Source: an uncultured Bacilli bacterium
Lineage (GTDB): Bacteria > Bacillota_I > Bacilli_A > RF39 > UBA660
Length of the DNA: 64,000 nucleotides
Direction: 5' to 3'
Assembly: GCA_934190785.1 (NCBI GenBank)
Contig: CAKPTA010000002.1
Location: forward strand, 124,001 to 188,000
The stretch's first letter is position 1. Each line of letters starts with the position of its first letter. The notes below the pieces were generated by a model. It was given only the letters and a program-made list of their open reading frames with translations. It was not told where the DNA came from and made no database searches. Shown here in pieces: positions 1 to 8,262 of the stretch. Made by a program: the position numbers and the translations under genes.

Positions 1-768
1 CGTTACTGGTATTCCATTAATTGACTCTAAATATGCTGGCTGACTTATATAATTTAAAAACATCTTAAATTGTTCTGCTGTTATATAACCATTTTCTTTT
101 ATTTTTTTAGATATGTTCAAATATCCATTTGAAATTTCATGATTATCTAATATGCTTTCATTATTATCTATAGAATTTTTAATCTTATTATAATTGAATG
201 CTAAATCTCTACTTTTATGTCCATCTCCTCCCGGATTATATAGATATCCATTAGGGGTTATATACCATGCATCTAATTGATATATATTATCTATCTTATT
301 TGGATTATAGCGAATAGTATTGTATTTTTTTAATTCATCTATTGCAACAATAATTGTATTATTAAGCAAAGTATAATATTGCTTATTATTTGGAAATAAA
401 TCTATATATAAGGATGATAATCTTTTAATTAAGTATAAATAATTTTCTATTGCTCTAGAGGAAAAATTTATTTTTCTATATTCTTCCAATATCCAATAAA
501 GTTCTTCTCCTATACTTTCAAATTCACTATAAACAGAACAGGCATTATCGTAATCAATATATACATTATTTCGAAACCATTCATCAATATTAAACCATTT
601 AAAAATAGTAATTAGAAATTCACTATTTTTAAATAAATCTGCATATTTTTCTACAAATGAAAATGGTATCTCATAATCAAATAATACTTTTTTCCCTTTA
701 TCTTGAATATCTACTAATGGTAAATAATAATTCAATCTATTTTCTAGTTCTTTATAATATTTAATCAT
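1..768 (-). CDS. Unknown protein, C-terminus beyond window edge
   Basis: The minus-strand frame is open from an ATG at 768 for 256 codons to the window edge, so the C-terminus is missing. I chose 768 and not the in-frame ATG at 777 because an AAGGG ribosome site abuts 777 but lies 9 nt from 768. A good promoter lies upstream (833-861). The product is soluble, rich in Tyr, Asn, Ile and Lys, with no membrane segment or signal peptide. A notable stretch near residues 180-200 reads ITPNGYLYNPGGDGHKSRDL, a His/Asp/Gly-rich segment that could be a catalytic or binding site. I do not recognise the family and assign no function. Confidence 0.75.
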   Translation of the reverse strand, partial: MIKYYKELENRLNYYLPLVDIQDKGKKVLFDYEIPFSFVEKYADLFKNSEFLITIFKWFNIDEWFRNNVYIDYDNACSVYSEFESIGEELYWILEEYRKINFSSRAIENYLYLIKRLSSLYIDLFPNNKQYYTLLNNTIIVAIDELKKYNTIRYNPNKIDNIYQLDAWYITPNGYLYNPGGDGHKSRDLAFNYNKIKNSIDNNESILDNHEISNGYLNISKKIKENGYITAEQFKMFLNYISQPAYLESINGIPVT

Positions 769-832
769 TATAATCATCCCTTAATCATCGAATCTTAAAT
801 TATGTTAAAAAAGTCTCTTTTTATTGATTAAT

Positions 833-861
833 AATATATCACATATTATCGTTATTTTCAA
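833..861 (-). promoter_or_regulatory. Promoter of the truncated left-edge gene
   Basis: On the minus strand TTGAAA (861-856) is followed after exactly 17 bp by TATATT (838-833), a near-consensus sigma-A promoter about 65 bp before the start codon at 768. Confidence 0.6.
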
Positions 862-891
862 TTTTTTAGTAGACACGGATAAATATGAATT

Positions 892-1002
892 TGGACCACA
901 AATTCAATTGAATTACAAGTAAAAACTGAAATAGAAAATAATGCAAATGAAAATATTGATTTTTCAGATATTAAATTATTAATTAGAAGATATAATGTTT
1001 AA
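892..1002 (+). pseudogene. Possible 3' remnant of a decayed gene
   Basis: The 313-nt stretch from 769 to 1081 holds the promoter above, a terminator and this piece. A plus-strand frame with protein-like composition (charged, helix-like, ending LLIRRYNV) runs to a TAA at 1000-1002, but it has no start codon or ribosome site and a stop lies shortly upstream. It looks like the last ~35 codons of a lost gene whose 5' part was deleted. The source family is not recognisable, and chance coding-like sequence is possible. Confidence 0.25.
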
Positions 1003-1018
1003 TTTTTTCATGACTAAA

Positions 1019-1046
1019 AAAATATCTAGCAAATGCTAGATATTTT
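1019..1046 (-). terminator. Intrinsic terminator after the RpiB-like gene
   Basis: Perfect 12-bp stem AAAATATCTAGC / GCTAGATATTTT with an AAAT loop. Read on the minus strand it is followed by a T run, so it terminates the gene ending at 1082. It may also work on the plus strand. Confidence 0.8.
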
Positions 1047-1081
1047 ATTGTTAAATAAATTTAAAGACTATAATTACAAAA

Positions 1082-1732
1082 TTATTTTTCCACAGTATTA
1101 ATTAATATTGAATTAATAACTTTATCAATTTCTGGATTTTGTGAATTTTTAAAATAATTTTCTTTAAAATATTCATTATTCACTACTGATAAAATTAAAT
1201 TATTATCTATATTTGGAAGTATTTCGATTAAAGATTTATGAGTTTGTTCTTTCACTATATCCAAAATTTTTTTATTTTGCCTTTCTGGAACTACTCTTTC
1301 AGAAGGATAACCACTACCAAATTCTGTTTTAAATAAATTTTCAAAAATTTGTTCTAAATTAAGTTCGGCTGCCCATCCATATCCTTTTGCAAATGGAATC
1401 GATACAGCATTTCCATCATTTATTTTAGCAAATAAAATTGCATCTGTTGGATCAACAATTAGACCACAATTTACATTTGGAAAAGCATTACAAGCAAGCA
1501 TAGCCCCTTGTCCAGTACCGCAACCAGTAATAACAAAATCAACAGCTTTTGAATTTAATAAAATTGCTGATAACAAACCAGCTCCAACGTATGTTATATT
1601 TTTATCACTAGCTTCTTCCATTCCATAATTATAAACTTCATGACCATATTTTTCTGCTACTTTTATTAAAGTATTATATATGACACTATTTTTAGCAGCT
1701 TGACTATTCTCATTAATTAGAGCAATTTTCAT
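1082..1732 (-). CDS. RpiB/LacA/LacB-family sugar-phosphate isomerase
   Basis: 216 residues. The N-terminal ~150 residues match the RpiB/LacAB fold: MKIALINEN start, then the active-site loop GCGTGQG at residues 70-76 with catalytic-type Cys71, and NCG at 88-90. The family interconverts aldose and ketose phosphates (ribose-5-P/ribulose-5-P, or galactose-6-P/tagatose-6-P) in the cytoplasm. The usual RpiB is ~150 residues; this one carries a ~65-residue C-terminal extension, as in a longer subfamily whose substrates are less certain. The start at 1732 has GAGGTGAT correctly spaced. Neighbours give no pathway, so the substrate is not assigned. Confidence 0.8.
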   Translation of the reverse strand: MKIALINENSQAAKNSVIYNTLIKVAEKYGHEVYNYGMEEASDKNITYVGAGLLSAILLNSKAVDFVITGCGTGQGAMLACNAFPNVNCGLIVDPTDAILFAKINDGNAVSIPFAKGYGWAAELNLEQIFENLFKTEFGSGYPSERVVPERQNKKILDIVKEQTHKSLIEILPNIDNNLILSVVNNEYFKENYFKNSQNPEIDKVINSILINTVEK

Positions 1733-1763
1733 AATATCACCTCTTAATTATTTTAACATGAAA

Positions 1764-1791
1764 AAAAGAATTATCAAATGATAATTCTTTT
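1764..1791 (-). terminator. Intrinsic terminator after the lipoprotein gene
   Basis: 12-bp stem AAAAGAATTATC / GATAATTCTTTT with an AAAT loop, followed on the minus strand by TTT. It lies directly behind the stop at 1797 and separates this gene from the isomerase gene. Confidence 0.8.
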
Positions 1792-1796
1792 AATTA

Positions 1797-2213
1797 TTAT
1801 TTCTTTACAGAATATTCAATTGAAGAAGCACTTGATAAATCAATATCTATTGAACTATTAATTGTTCTTGTTTCACCATTCTTAATTACATCTCCAACAT
1901 ACCCTGGAATAGTTGTAATCACTTCTCCATCTTTATTTTTTATTGTAATTGTAAATTCTTCTAATGTATAATCTGATCCTGTTGAATTACTTACTTCTGT
2001 AATTAATGTTGATACACCATTTGTTGTTGTTAATGATGTATTTGTAAATGTTAATCCTTCAAATGTTTGATCTTTTATTACATTTTCTTCTGTATTTACT
2101 TTTACATCATCTTTTGTATTATCTTTTTTGTTATCTTTCTTTGCACATCCGCATCCTGTTACTAAAGCTAATGCAAAAATTGCAAGAAGTGCCTTTTGAA
2201 TATTATTTTTCAT
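1797..2213 (-). CDS. Small secreted lipoprotein, possible FxLYD-like fold
   Basis: 138 residues. A short basic n-region and hydrophobic stretch end in the lipobox LVTGC (Cys21), predicting signal peptidase II cleavage and membrane anchoring. A Lys/Asp-rich linker (about residues 24-45) follows. The remainder (about 50-138) has the alternating pattern of a small beta-sandwich, with FEGLTFTNTSL and a Glu-Phe-Thr-Ile core like FxLYD-domain lipoproteins. Function is unknown; such proteins sit on the outer face of the membrane. It is monocistronic, with its own promoter (2246-2274) and terminator. Confidence 0.8.
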   Translation of the reverse strand: MKNNIQKALLAIFALALVTGCGCAKKDNKKDNTKDDVKVNTEENVIKDQTFEGLTFTNTSLTTTNGVSTLITEVSNSTGSDYTLEEFTITIKNKDGEVITTIPGYVGDVIKNGETRTINSSIDIDLSSASSIEYSVKK

Positions 2214-2245
2214 AACTACTCTCCATTCCTATTTTTATCAAAATA

Positions 2246-2274
2246 AGTATACTATTAATTTTTTTGTAAGTCAA
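2246..2274 (-). promoter_or_regulatory. Promoter of the lipoprotein gene
   Basis: Minus-strand TTGACT (2274-2269), 17-bp spacer, TATACT (2251-2246): 5 of 6 matches in each hexamer, about 35 bp before the ATG at 2213. Confidence 0.7.
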
Positions 2275-2290
2275 TATTACTCTTTTTTAT

Positions 2291-4138
2291 TTACATTTTA
2301 CTAATTTTAAATGTTGCTTGATATATATCTTGTAAATCTAACTCTTCCATATCTACAGTATATCCCAATTGTTGTAATCTTTCATTACAAGCTCTTAATT
2401 CTTTAACAACTTCACGAAAATTGAAAGCCTGATTGTTATCTGCCGCAGGCATATCTACTTGAACGTTACTATCATTACTAAAATCATTAATGCCATTATA
2501 GGAATTAACAGAATTATCACTTTGTGTACCATATGGTGAAAATTCTTGATTATCATTTAAAGCATATGGCGTAAATGGTTCAAAGGCAGGTTCAGAGGTT
2601 GTCTCTGTATTTGATTCTATACTTTTTTCTTCCATATTTTGTAATGTTGTAGGTGCTTGAGGTGCTTCTACGGAAGAATCATTTATCTGAGAAATAATCT
2701 CATTTTGTGATAAATTACCTTCATTAGATGCATCATTATTACTTGAAGCAGAATTTATGATTGTTGGATTAAAAGCATCAACATTATCAAATGTATCAGT
2801 TGAATTTATTGTTTGAACTTCCTCATTTTGACTAATAGTATTATTTTCTAATGGGTTAAAATTAAACATAAACGTATCATTTACTTGTGGTGAAGTAAAT
2901 GTCATATTTGTTTCTTGTTTTTCTAAATCACTATTTGATTGATTATTATCATTGTTATCTGGAAAATTAAACATATTGAAAAATTTCCCACTTTGTGTAT
3001 CATTATTTACCACATTATCATCTATTTTTGGTGGAACTGCTGGTGCCATTGGATTTTGAATTTCTTCTTCATGCGCTACTGTTCCAGGATTTAAAAGCAT
3101 ATCTAAGTCAGCTGGTTTTTCTTCTGGTTTAAATATGTCCTGAGCTGTATTTTCTATTTTTTCTACATCCATAAATCCTGGGTTGATTGACTGATTTTCA
3201 GCAGCAGGCAATGATTGCTCGAAACCTGGACTTAAATTTTCAATTGTTGATTCAACATTAGTTTTATCTTCATTAGTATTTTCACTTGTAAACCAAGGAT
3301 TTGATGACATTTGATTATCTACATTTGTATTTAAAGGTGATTCAATTATTGGTCCTGTTGGTATATTCATATTCTCTGGCATTATATTCGTTGACTCCTT
3401 TTCTTCATCTAAACTTAAAATTTCTTCTACTGGTGATGTATTTATATCTTGTACAGTTGCTGAAGCTATATTAATATTTTCTGTTTTTTCTTTTACTATA
3501 TTATTTTGTTCACTCGCTACGTTTGAATTTTCTTCTTCACTTAACAATTTTTTTATTTCTTCATCTGTTTTTCTTACAGTTAAACGTTCAGTTATAATAC
3601 GATTTAACATCATAATTTGGTCTTTCTCATCTAATTTTAATAAAGATCTAGCATGTCTTTCTGATATTTTATTATTAAGTAAAGCATCTTGTACATCATC
3701 AGCTAGATTTAGTAAACGTATTTTATTTGCTATTGTTGATTGCGTTTTTCCCAATTTATCTGCTAATGTAACTTGATTCAAATATCCCATATCCAAGATT
3801 TTTTTATATGATATAGCTTCTTCGATTGGTGTTAAATTTTCACGTTGAACATTCTCTATTAGTGCAACTTCAGCACTATCTTTATCGTTTAATGATGTTA
3901 TAATAGCTGGAATTGTTTTTTTACCAGCTAAAACACTTGCCTTATATCTTCTTTCACCTGCAATTATTTCATATTTGTCACCTATTTTACGAACAACAAT
4001 TGGTTGTATAACCCCATGCTCTTTTATAGAATCAGACAATTCTAAAATAGCTGACTCATTGAACTGAATCCTTGGTTGAAATCGATTAGGTAAAATATCA
4101 TCTAGGTTTAATATTTTAACTTCTTTTTCCATTTCCAT
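2291..4138 (-). CDS. noc: Noc-type ParB-family DNA-binding protein with long disordered linker
   Basis: 615 residues, about twice the usual Noc/ParB length (~280-290). Residues 1-200 form a ParB core: CTP-binding motifs GERRYKA (61-67) and ENVQREN (95-101), then a helix-turn-helix (~122-145). The recognition helix QSTIANK is the Noc form; the local ParB (43889) has RSHLTNI there. Residues ~200-570 are acidic, Asn/Gln/Ser/Pro-rich low complexity, and a short helical C-terminus follows (~575-615). Noc binds NBS palindromes and keeps the division machinery off the nucleoid. It sits beside rsmG as in Bacillus. I see no obvious N-terminal membrane-binding helix like that of B. subtilis Noc. The start has AGAGGG 7 nt upstream. 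Confidence 0.85.
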   Translation of the reverse strand: MEMEKEVKILNLDDILPNRFQPRIQFNESAILELSDSIKEHGVIQPIVVRKIGDKYEIIAGERRYKASVLAGKKTIPAIITSLNDKDSAEVALIENVQRENLTPIEEAISYKKILDMGYLNQVTLADKLGKTQSTIANKIRLLNLADDVQDALLNNKISERHARSLLKLDEKDQIMMLNRIITERLTVRKTDEEIKKLLSEEENSNVASEQNNIVKEKTENINIASATVQDINTSPVEEILSLDEEKESTNIMPENMNIPTGPIIESPLNTNVDNQMSSNPWFTSENTNEDKTNVESTIENLSPGFEQSLPAAENQSINPGFMDVEKIENTAQDIFKPEEKPADLDMLLNPGTVAHEEEIQNPMAPAVPPKIDDNVVNNDTQSGKFFNMFNFPDNNDNNQSNSDLEKQETNMTFTSPQVNDTFMFNFNPLENNTISQNEEVQTINSTDTFDNVDAFNPTIINSASSNNDASNEGNLSQNEIISQINDSSVEAPQAPTTLQNMEEKSIESNTETTSEPAFEPFTPYALNDNQEFSPYGTQSDNSVNSYNGINDFSNDSNVQVDMPAADNNQAFNFREVVKELRACNERLQQLGYTVDMEELDLQDIYQATFKISKM

Positions 4139-4170
4139 TCTTGTGCCCTCTCTTTATTCTATCTTATTAT

Positions 4171-4199
4171 ATATTACTATATATTGGGAAATATTTCAA
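4171..4199 (-). promoter_or_regulatory. noc promoter with a Noc-like half-site in the spacer
   Basis: Minus-strand TTGAAA (4199-4194), 17-bp spacer, TAATAT (4176-4171). The spacer begins with TATTTCCCAA, half of the Noc palindrome; a second copy lies just upstream of the -35 element. This arrangement would suit autorepression, which is inference. Confidence 0.5.
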
Positions 4200-4217
4200 T
4201 CTTTTTTTTGGGAAATA
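4184..4217. repeat. Tandem TTGGGAAATA repeats upstream of noc
   Basis: Two identical 10-mers TTGGGAAATA at 4184-4193 and 4208-4217, start points 24 bp apart. Each contains GGGAAAT, one arm of the Noc-binding palindrome ATTTCCCGGGAAAT. The same 10-mer recurs at 4662-4671 (inside rsmG), in inverse orientation twice in oriC (11008, 11029), and at 26697. Confidence 0.7.
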
Positions 4218-4234
4218 CAAAAAAAGTAAAAAAA

Positions 4235-4939
4235 CTATAATGGCTTTTTTACTATATCAGAATATTTCCTAGGAAATTTTTTATTTGTATCACTATTCTT
4301 TTTAAATTTCAGTATGGTTCTTTTACTGTTTTCTATAGGAAGATTAAAATTAATTTCATCTATTAATTTTGTATTTAAAATATTTAATGCTTTGTTACTT
4401 TGCAACAGTTCTTCCTCTACATTTGATTTTAAAGGAATAAAATATCCATTTATTTTAACTAGTGGAATTGCATATTCAAGTAAAACAGGTAAACTGGTTA
4501 CTGCTCGTGCTGTTACAATATCAAATTTATCTCGATTACATCTAGCATAATCTTCTATTCTACAGTGTAAAGCTTCTATTTTCTCTAGTTTTAGTGTTTT
4601 TATTACTTCATTTAAAAATATAATTCTTTTATTCAATGAATCAACTAATGTTATATTTAAATTGGGAAATACTATTTTTAAAACCATTCCAGGAAAACCA
4701 GCTCCACTTCCGATATCACAAAGTGTTTCTGATTTAGATAAATCAATAGCATTACATATAGTTAAACTGTCATAAAAATGCTTTAAATATACTTGATCTT
4801 TATCTGTTATCCCAGTTAAATTCATTTTTTTATTCCATTCAATTAACATTTCATAGTATGTTTCTAACTGATTCAATTGAGTGTCTGTTAAATTTATTCC
4901 TAATTTTTCTACATAATTAATAAAATCACTTTGATTCAT
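4235..4939 (-). CDS. rsmG: 16S rRNA (guanine-N7) methyltransferase RsmG
   Basis: 234 residues, the usual length. It methylates N7 of G527 in the 530 loop of 16S rRNA using S-adenosylmethionine. The SAM-binding motif DIGSGAGFPG is at residues 75-84, preceded by the family motif NLTG (40-43); the later RAVTSLPVL segment is also typical. The start overlaps the end of mnmG by 14 nt, indicating co-transcription and translational coupling, as in the gidA-gidB pairing of many Bacillota. An imperfect Noc-like palindrome (4264-4277) and a half-site (4662-4671) lie inside the gene. Confidence 0.95.
   Translation of the reverse strand: MNQSDFINYVEKLGINLTDTQLNQLETYYEMLIEWNKKMNLTGITDKDQVYLKHFYDSLTICNAIDLSKSETLCDIGSGAGFPGMVLKIVFPNLNITLVDSLNKRIIFLNEVIKTLKLEKIEALHCRIEDYARCNRDKFDIVTARAVTSLPVLLEYAIPLVKINGYFIPLKSNVEEELLQSNKALNILNTKLIDEINFNLPIENSKRTILKFKKNSDTNKKFPRKYSDIVKKPL
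4264..4277. promoter_or_regulatory. Near-consensus Noc-type palindrome in rsmG
   Basis: ATTTCCTAGGAAAT is a perfect palindrome matching 12 of 14 bases of the Noc site ATTTCCCGGGAAAT; only the central CG is TA. It lies 125 bp from the noc gene. Binding is not shown by sequence alone. Confidence 0.4.
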
Positions 4940-6824
4940 TGTGATACTCCTTTTTTAAATATACGCTTAATATCGCAATATCTGCTGGATTAACACCACT
5001 TATTCTTATTGCCTGACCAATTGATGTAGGTTTTACTTCTTGTAATTTTTGCTTTGCCTCACTAGCTATATTTTTAATTTTATTATAATCTATATCATCT
5101 GGTATTTTTTTATCTTCCATTTTTAACATTTTTTCTGCTTCTTTTATGGCTTTATTGATATACCCTTCATACTTTATATTAATTTCAACCTGATTTTCTA
5201 TTTCTATATCATATTCTGAATTTAATAATTCCTTTTCTCTTAATTTATTTATAGTTATTTCAGGTCTTTTTAATAAATCATATAGTGATATACCATCTTT
5301 AATTAATGGTGTATTCATTTCTGTTAACTTTGCAATTACTTCTTTAGTTGGTGTTATTTTAATATTCTTTAATTCTTCTGTTAGCTGTTTTATTTCCTCT
5401 TTTTTCCTTAATAATTTACTATATTGTTCATTATTTATTAACCCAACTTTATACCCATACTCTCTTAAACGTAAATCAGCATTATCACTTCTTAATAATA
5501 ACCTATATTCTGCACGTGAAGTTAATAATCGATAAGGGTCTCTAACTCCTTTTGTTACCAAATCATCAATTAAAACACCAATATATGCTTCATTACGTTT
5601 TAAAATAAGTGGTTCTTTTCCTTGAATTTTTAAACTTGCATTTATCCCTGCTATTAACCCTTGACAAGCTGCTTCTTCATATCCACTAGTTCCATTTATT
5701 TGTCCTGCAGTATATAAATTTTCAACAATTTTTGTTTCCAATGTTTGTTTTAATTGTGTTGGATAAATAGCATCATACTCAATGGCGTATGCATATTTAA
5801 GTATCTTAGCATGCTCTAACCCTGGAAGACTATGAACCATTTGCTCTTGAATATCATGAGGCATTGATGTAGAAAAGCCTTGTAAATATATTGTATTTCC
5901 ATATGTTGGATTTTCTTCGATTACACTTTCTGGTTCTAAAAATAATTGATGTCTTTCTTTATCTTTAAATCTTACAACCTTGTCCTCAATAGATGGACAA
6001 TATCTAGGTCCTATTCCCTTTATATCACTTAACCCACCATACATACTTGCTTTATTTAAATTATCACGAATTATTTTATGCGTTTCTTCAGTTGTATAAA
6101 TTAAATGGCATGGAATTTGATCTTCTAATTTATATTGTGGTTTTATATCAAAACTAAAAGTATGATACTCACTATCACCAGCTTCTAACTTTGTTTTTGT
6201 ATAATCAATTGAATCTTTATCTATTCTTTGAGGAGTTCCTGTTTTTAATCTTATTATTTTAAACCCTAATTTCTCTAAATTTTCACTTAAATAGTTACAT
6301 GGTTTTTCTCCATGTGGTCCTTCTCTTCTTCTTGTATCACCAACTAGAATATCAGCTTTCATATATGTTCCTGTAGTTAATACAACCGCTTTAGAAAATA
6401 TTTTTCTTCCATCTTCTAGAATTATCCCCAAAATTTTAGAGTTTTCCACAATCAAATCTTCTACAATTACTTCTAAAACTTCTAAATTGTGTTCTGAACT
6501 AATAGTTTTCCACATATTTTGTGGATATATAACTTTATCACACTGTGCTCTTAGAGCTTGAACAGCTGGACCTTTTTTATTATTCAACATTTTCATTTGA
6601 ATTAATGATTTATCAGCATTAATTCCCATCTGTCCACCTAATGCATCAATTTCTCTAACTACAATTCCTTTAGCACTTCCACCTATCGAAGGATTACAAG
6701 GCATATCAGCTATATTTTTGATATTACCTGTTACTAATAGTGTTTTATTTCCCATACGGGCACTAGCTAGTGAGGCTTCACATCCTGCATGACCTCCACC
6801 AACTACAATGATATCATATTTCAT
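4926..6824 (-). CDS. mnmG: tRNA uridine 5-carboxymethylaminomethyl modification enzyme, FAD subunit
   Basis: 632 residues, normal length. MnmG (GidA) binds FAD and acts with MnmE to install cmnm5 groups on wobble uridine 34 of tRNAs reading NNA/NNG codons. The dinucleotide-binding motif GGGHAGCEA is at residues 9-17, with the family blocks NPSIGGSAKG and NGTSGYEEAACQG further in. The C-terminal helical domain is complete. It has its own promoter behind the mnmE terminator and is followed by overlapping rsmG. The AAGGAAGTGGC ribosome site sets the start at 6824. Confidence 0.97.
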   Translation of the reverse strand: MKYDIIVVGGGHAGCEASLASARMGNKTLLVTGNIKNIADMPCNPSIGGSAKGIVVREIDALGGQMGINADKSLIQMKMLNNKKGPAVQALRAQCDKVIYPQNMWKTISSEHNLEVLEVIVEDLIVENSKILGIILEDGRKIFSKAVVLTTGTYMKADILVGDTRRREGPHGEKPCNYLSENLEKLGFKIIRLKTGTPQRIDKDSIDYTKTKLEAGDSEYHTFSFDIKPQYKLEDQIPCHLIYTTEETHKIIRDNLNKASMYGGLSDIKGIGPRYCPSIEDKVVRFKDKERHQLFLEPESVIEENPTYGNTIYLQGFSTSMPHDIQEQMVHSLPGLEHAKILKYAYAIEYDAIYPTQLKQTLETKIVENLYTAGQINGTSGYEEAACQGLIAGINASLKIQGKEPLILKRNEAYIGVLIDDLVTKGVRDPYRLLTSRAEYRLLLRSDNADLRLREYGYKVGLINNEQYSKLLRKKEEIKQLTEELKNIKITPTKEVIAKLTEMNTPLIKDGISLYDLLKRPEITINKLREKELLNSEYDIEIENQVEINIKYEGYINKAIKEAEKMLKMEDKKIPDDIDYNKIKNIASEAKQKLQEVKPTSIGQAIRISGVNPADIAILSVYLKKEYHNESK

Positions 6825-6849
6825 TATGCCACTTCCTTTTTCTTTAGAT

Positions 6850-6878
6850 ATTATACTATCTATTAATTAATAAAACAA
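6850..6878 (-). promoter_or_regulatory. mnmG promoter
   Basis: Minus-strand TTGTTT (6878-6873), 17-bp spacer, perfect TATAAT (6855-6850). The -35 element sits directly behind the T tract of the mnmE terminator. Confidence 0.6.
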
Positions 6879-6882
6879 TCAA

Positions 6883-6906
6883 AAAATAGCGTTACTTCGC
6901 TATTTT
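6883..6906 (-). terminator. Terminator overlapping the mnmE stop codon
   Basis: 9-bp stem AAAATAGCG / CGCTATTTT around a TTACTT loop, followed on the minus strand by a T run. The mnmE TAG (6900-6902) lies inside the stem. Confidence 0.8.
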
Positions 6907-8261
6907 CCAACACAAAATTTACTAAATAAATTATCTATTAATTCATCATTATAATTTTCACCTGTTATCTCTCCAAGTAAATTCCATACATTTTTTATAT
7001 CTATTTCTATCATATCAATAGGCATAGAATTTATGATTGCACTATTTATATCTTTAACAGAATCCATTACTTTCTCTAATATACTAATACTTCTTGCATC
7101 TGACAAATAAGTCATATCCTTTGAAGATATATTTCCAAGATTATATATACTTTCTATTTTTTCTTTTAACTCATCTATTCCTTCTTTTGTTTTGGTACTT
7201 ATTTTAACAATTTTTTTCTTATTTAATGAATTAGTATCTAATTTATTTTCCAAATCAATTTTATTTATAGCAATTATATATTCTTTAAATGAAGAATCTA
7301 ATTTATTTATTAACATTTTTTCTTCGTCTGTTAACTCAGTATTATTATTTAAAATAAGTAATACTAAATCAGCAGATTCCATCAATTCTAAACTTTTAGA
7401 AACACCAATATTTTCTACTATATTATCTGTTTTTCTAATTCCTGCTGTATCAATTATGTTAAGTGCTATTCCACCTAAATTTATAAATCCTTCTACAATA
7501 TCTCTTGTTGTTCCTTCAATATCAGTAACAATAGCTTTATTTTCATCTAATAGTGTATTTAATAGGCTACTTTTTCCAACATTTGGTTTTCCTATTATTG
7601 CTGTTTCTATACCATTTCTAATAATTTTGCCATTTTTACTCTCTTTTAATATTTTTCCTATTTTATTTTCAATTATATTCATTTTGTTTTTTATCATTTC
7701 TACAGTCATTTCTTCAATATCTTCATATTCTGGATAATCAATATTTACTTCTATATTAGCAAGAATATCAACTAAATCTTGCCTTAACTCATGAATCATA
7801 TTTGATACTTTTCCCGTTAATTGATTAACTGCTAATGATAAAGCATTTTCTGTCTTAGCATTTATAATATCCATAACTGATTCAGCTTCTATTAAATCAA
7901 TTCGTCCATTTAAAAAAGCCCTTTTTGTAAATTCTCCTGGTTCTGCTAAACGACAGCCATTTGTTAATAATAAAGTTAAGATTTGTTTTGTAGTTTGAAT
8001 ACCACCATGGCAGTTAATTTCAACTGTATCTTCAGCTGTAAAAGTTTTAGGTGCTTTCATAACTGTTACTAATACTTCATCTACAATTTCATTTTTATTC
8101 ATTATATGACCATAATTAATGGTATGTGTATTTACCGTAGTTAAATTTTTTCCTTTAAATATGTTATTAACAATTGATATTGAATTTGAACCACTTACTC
8201 TTATTATAGAAATTCCACCGACACCAGATGCGGTTGATATTGCTGCTATTGTATCATCCAT
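6900..8261 (-). CDS. mnmE: tRNA modification GTPase MnmE
   Basis: 453 residues, full length. It is the partner of MnmG in cmnm5U34 synthesis. An N-terminal formyl-THF-binding domain (1-118) and helical domain flank a Ras-like G domain: P-loop GKPNVGKS (224-231), switch EGTTRD (249-254), DTAG (271-274), NKID later. The C-terminal catalytic Cys is kept as CVGK (450-453). The gene begins one base after the stop of the HD-domain gene, so the two are likely co-transcribed. Transcription stops at the hairpin covering the stop codon. Confidence 0.97.
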   Translation of the reverse strand: MDDTIAAISTASGVGGISIIRVSGSNSISIVNNIFKGKNLTTVNTHTINYGHIMNKNEIVDEVLVTVMKAPKTFTAEDTVEINCHGGIQTTKQILTLLLTNGCRLAEPGEFTKRAFLNGRIDLIEAESVMDIINAKTENALSLAVNQLTGKVSNMIHELRQDLVDILANIEVNIDYPEYEDIEEMTVEMIKNKMNIIENKIGKILKESKNGKIIRNGIETAIIGKPNVGKSSLLNTLLDENKAIVTDIEGTTRDIVEGFINLGGIALNIIDTAGIRKTDNIVENIGVSKSLELMESADLVLLILNNNTELTDEEKMLINKLDSSFKEYIIAINKIDLENKLDTNSLNKKKIVKISTKTKEGIDELKEKIESIYNLGNISSKDMTYLSDARSISILEKVMDSVKDINSAIINSMPIDMIEIDIKNVWNLLGEITGENYNDELIDNLFSKFCVGK

Positions 8262-8262
8262 A

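Noticed and set aside
7192..7737. 181-codon open frame on the plus strand
   Set aside because: It is antisense to the well-supported mnmE G domain; it has no ribosome site and its composition is that of a complement of coding sequence.
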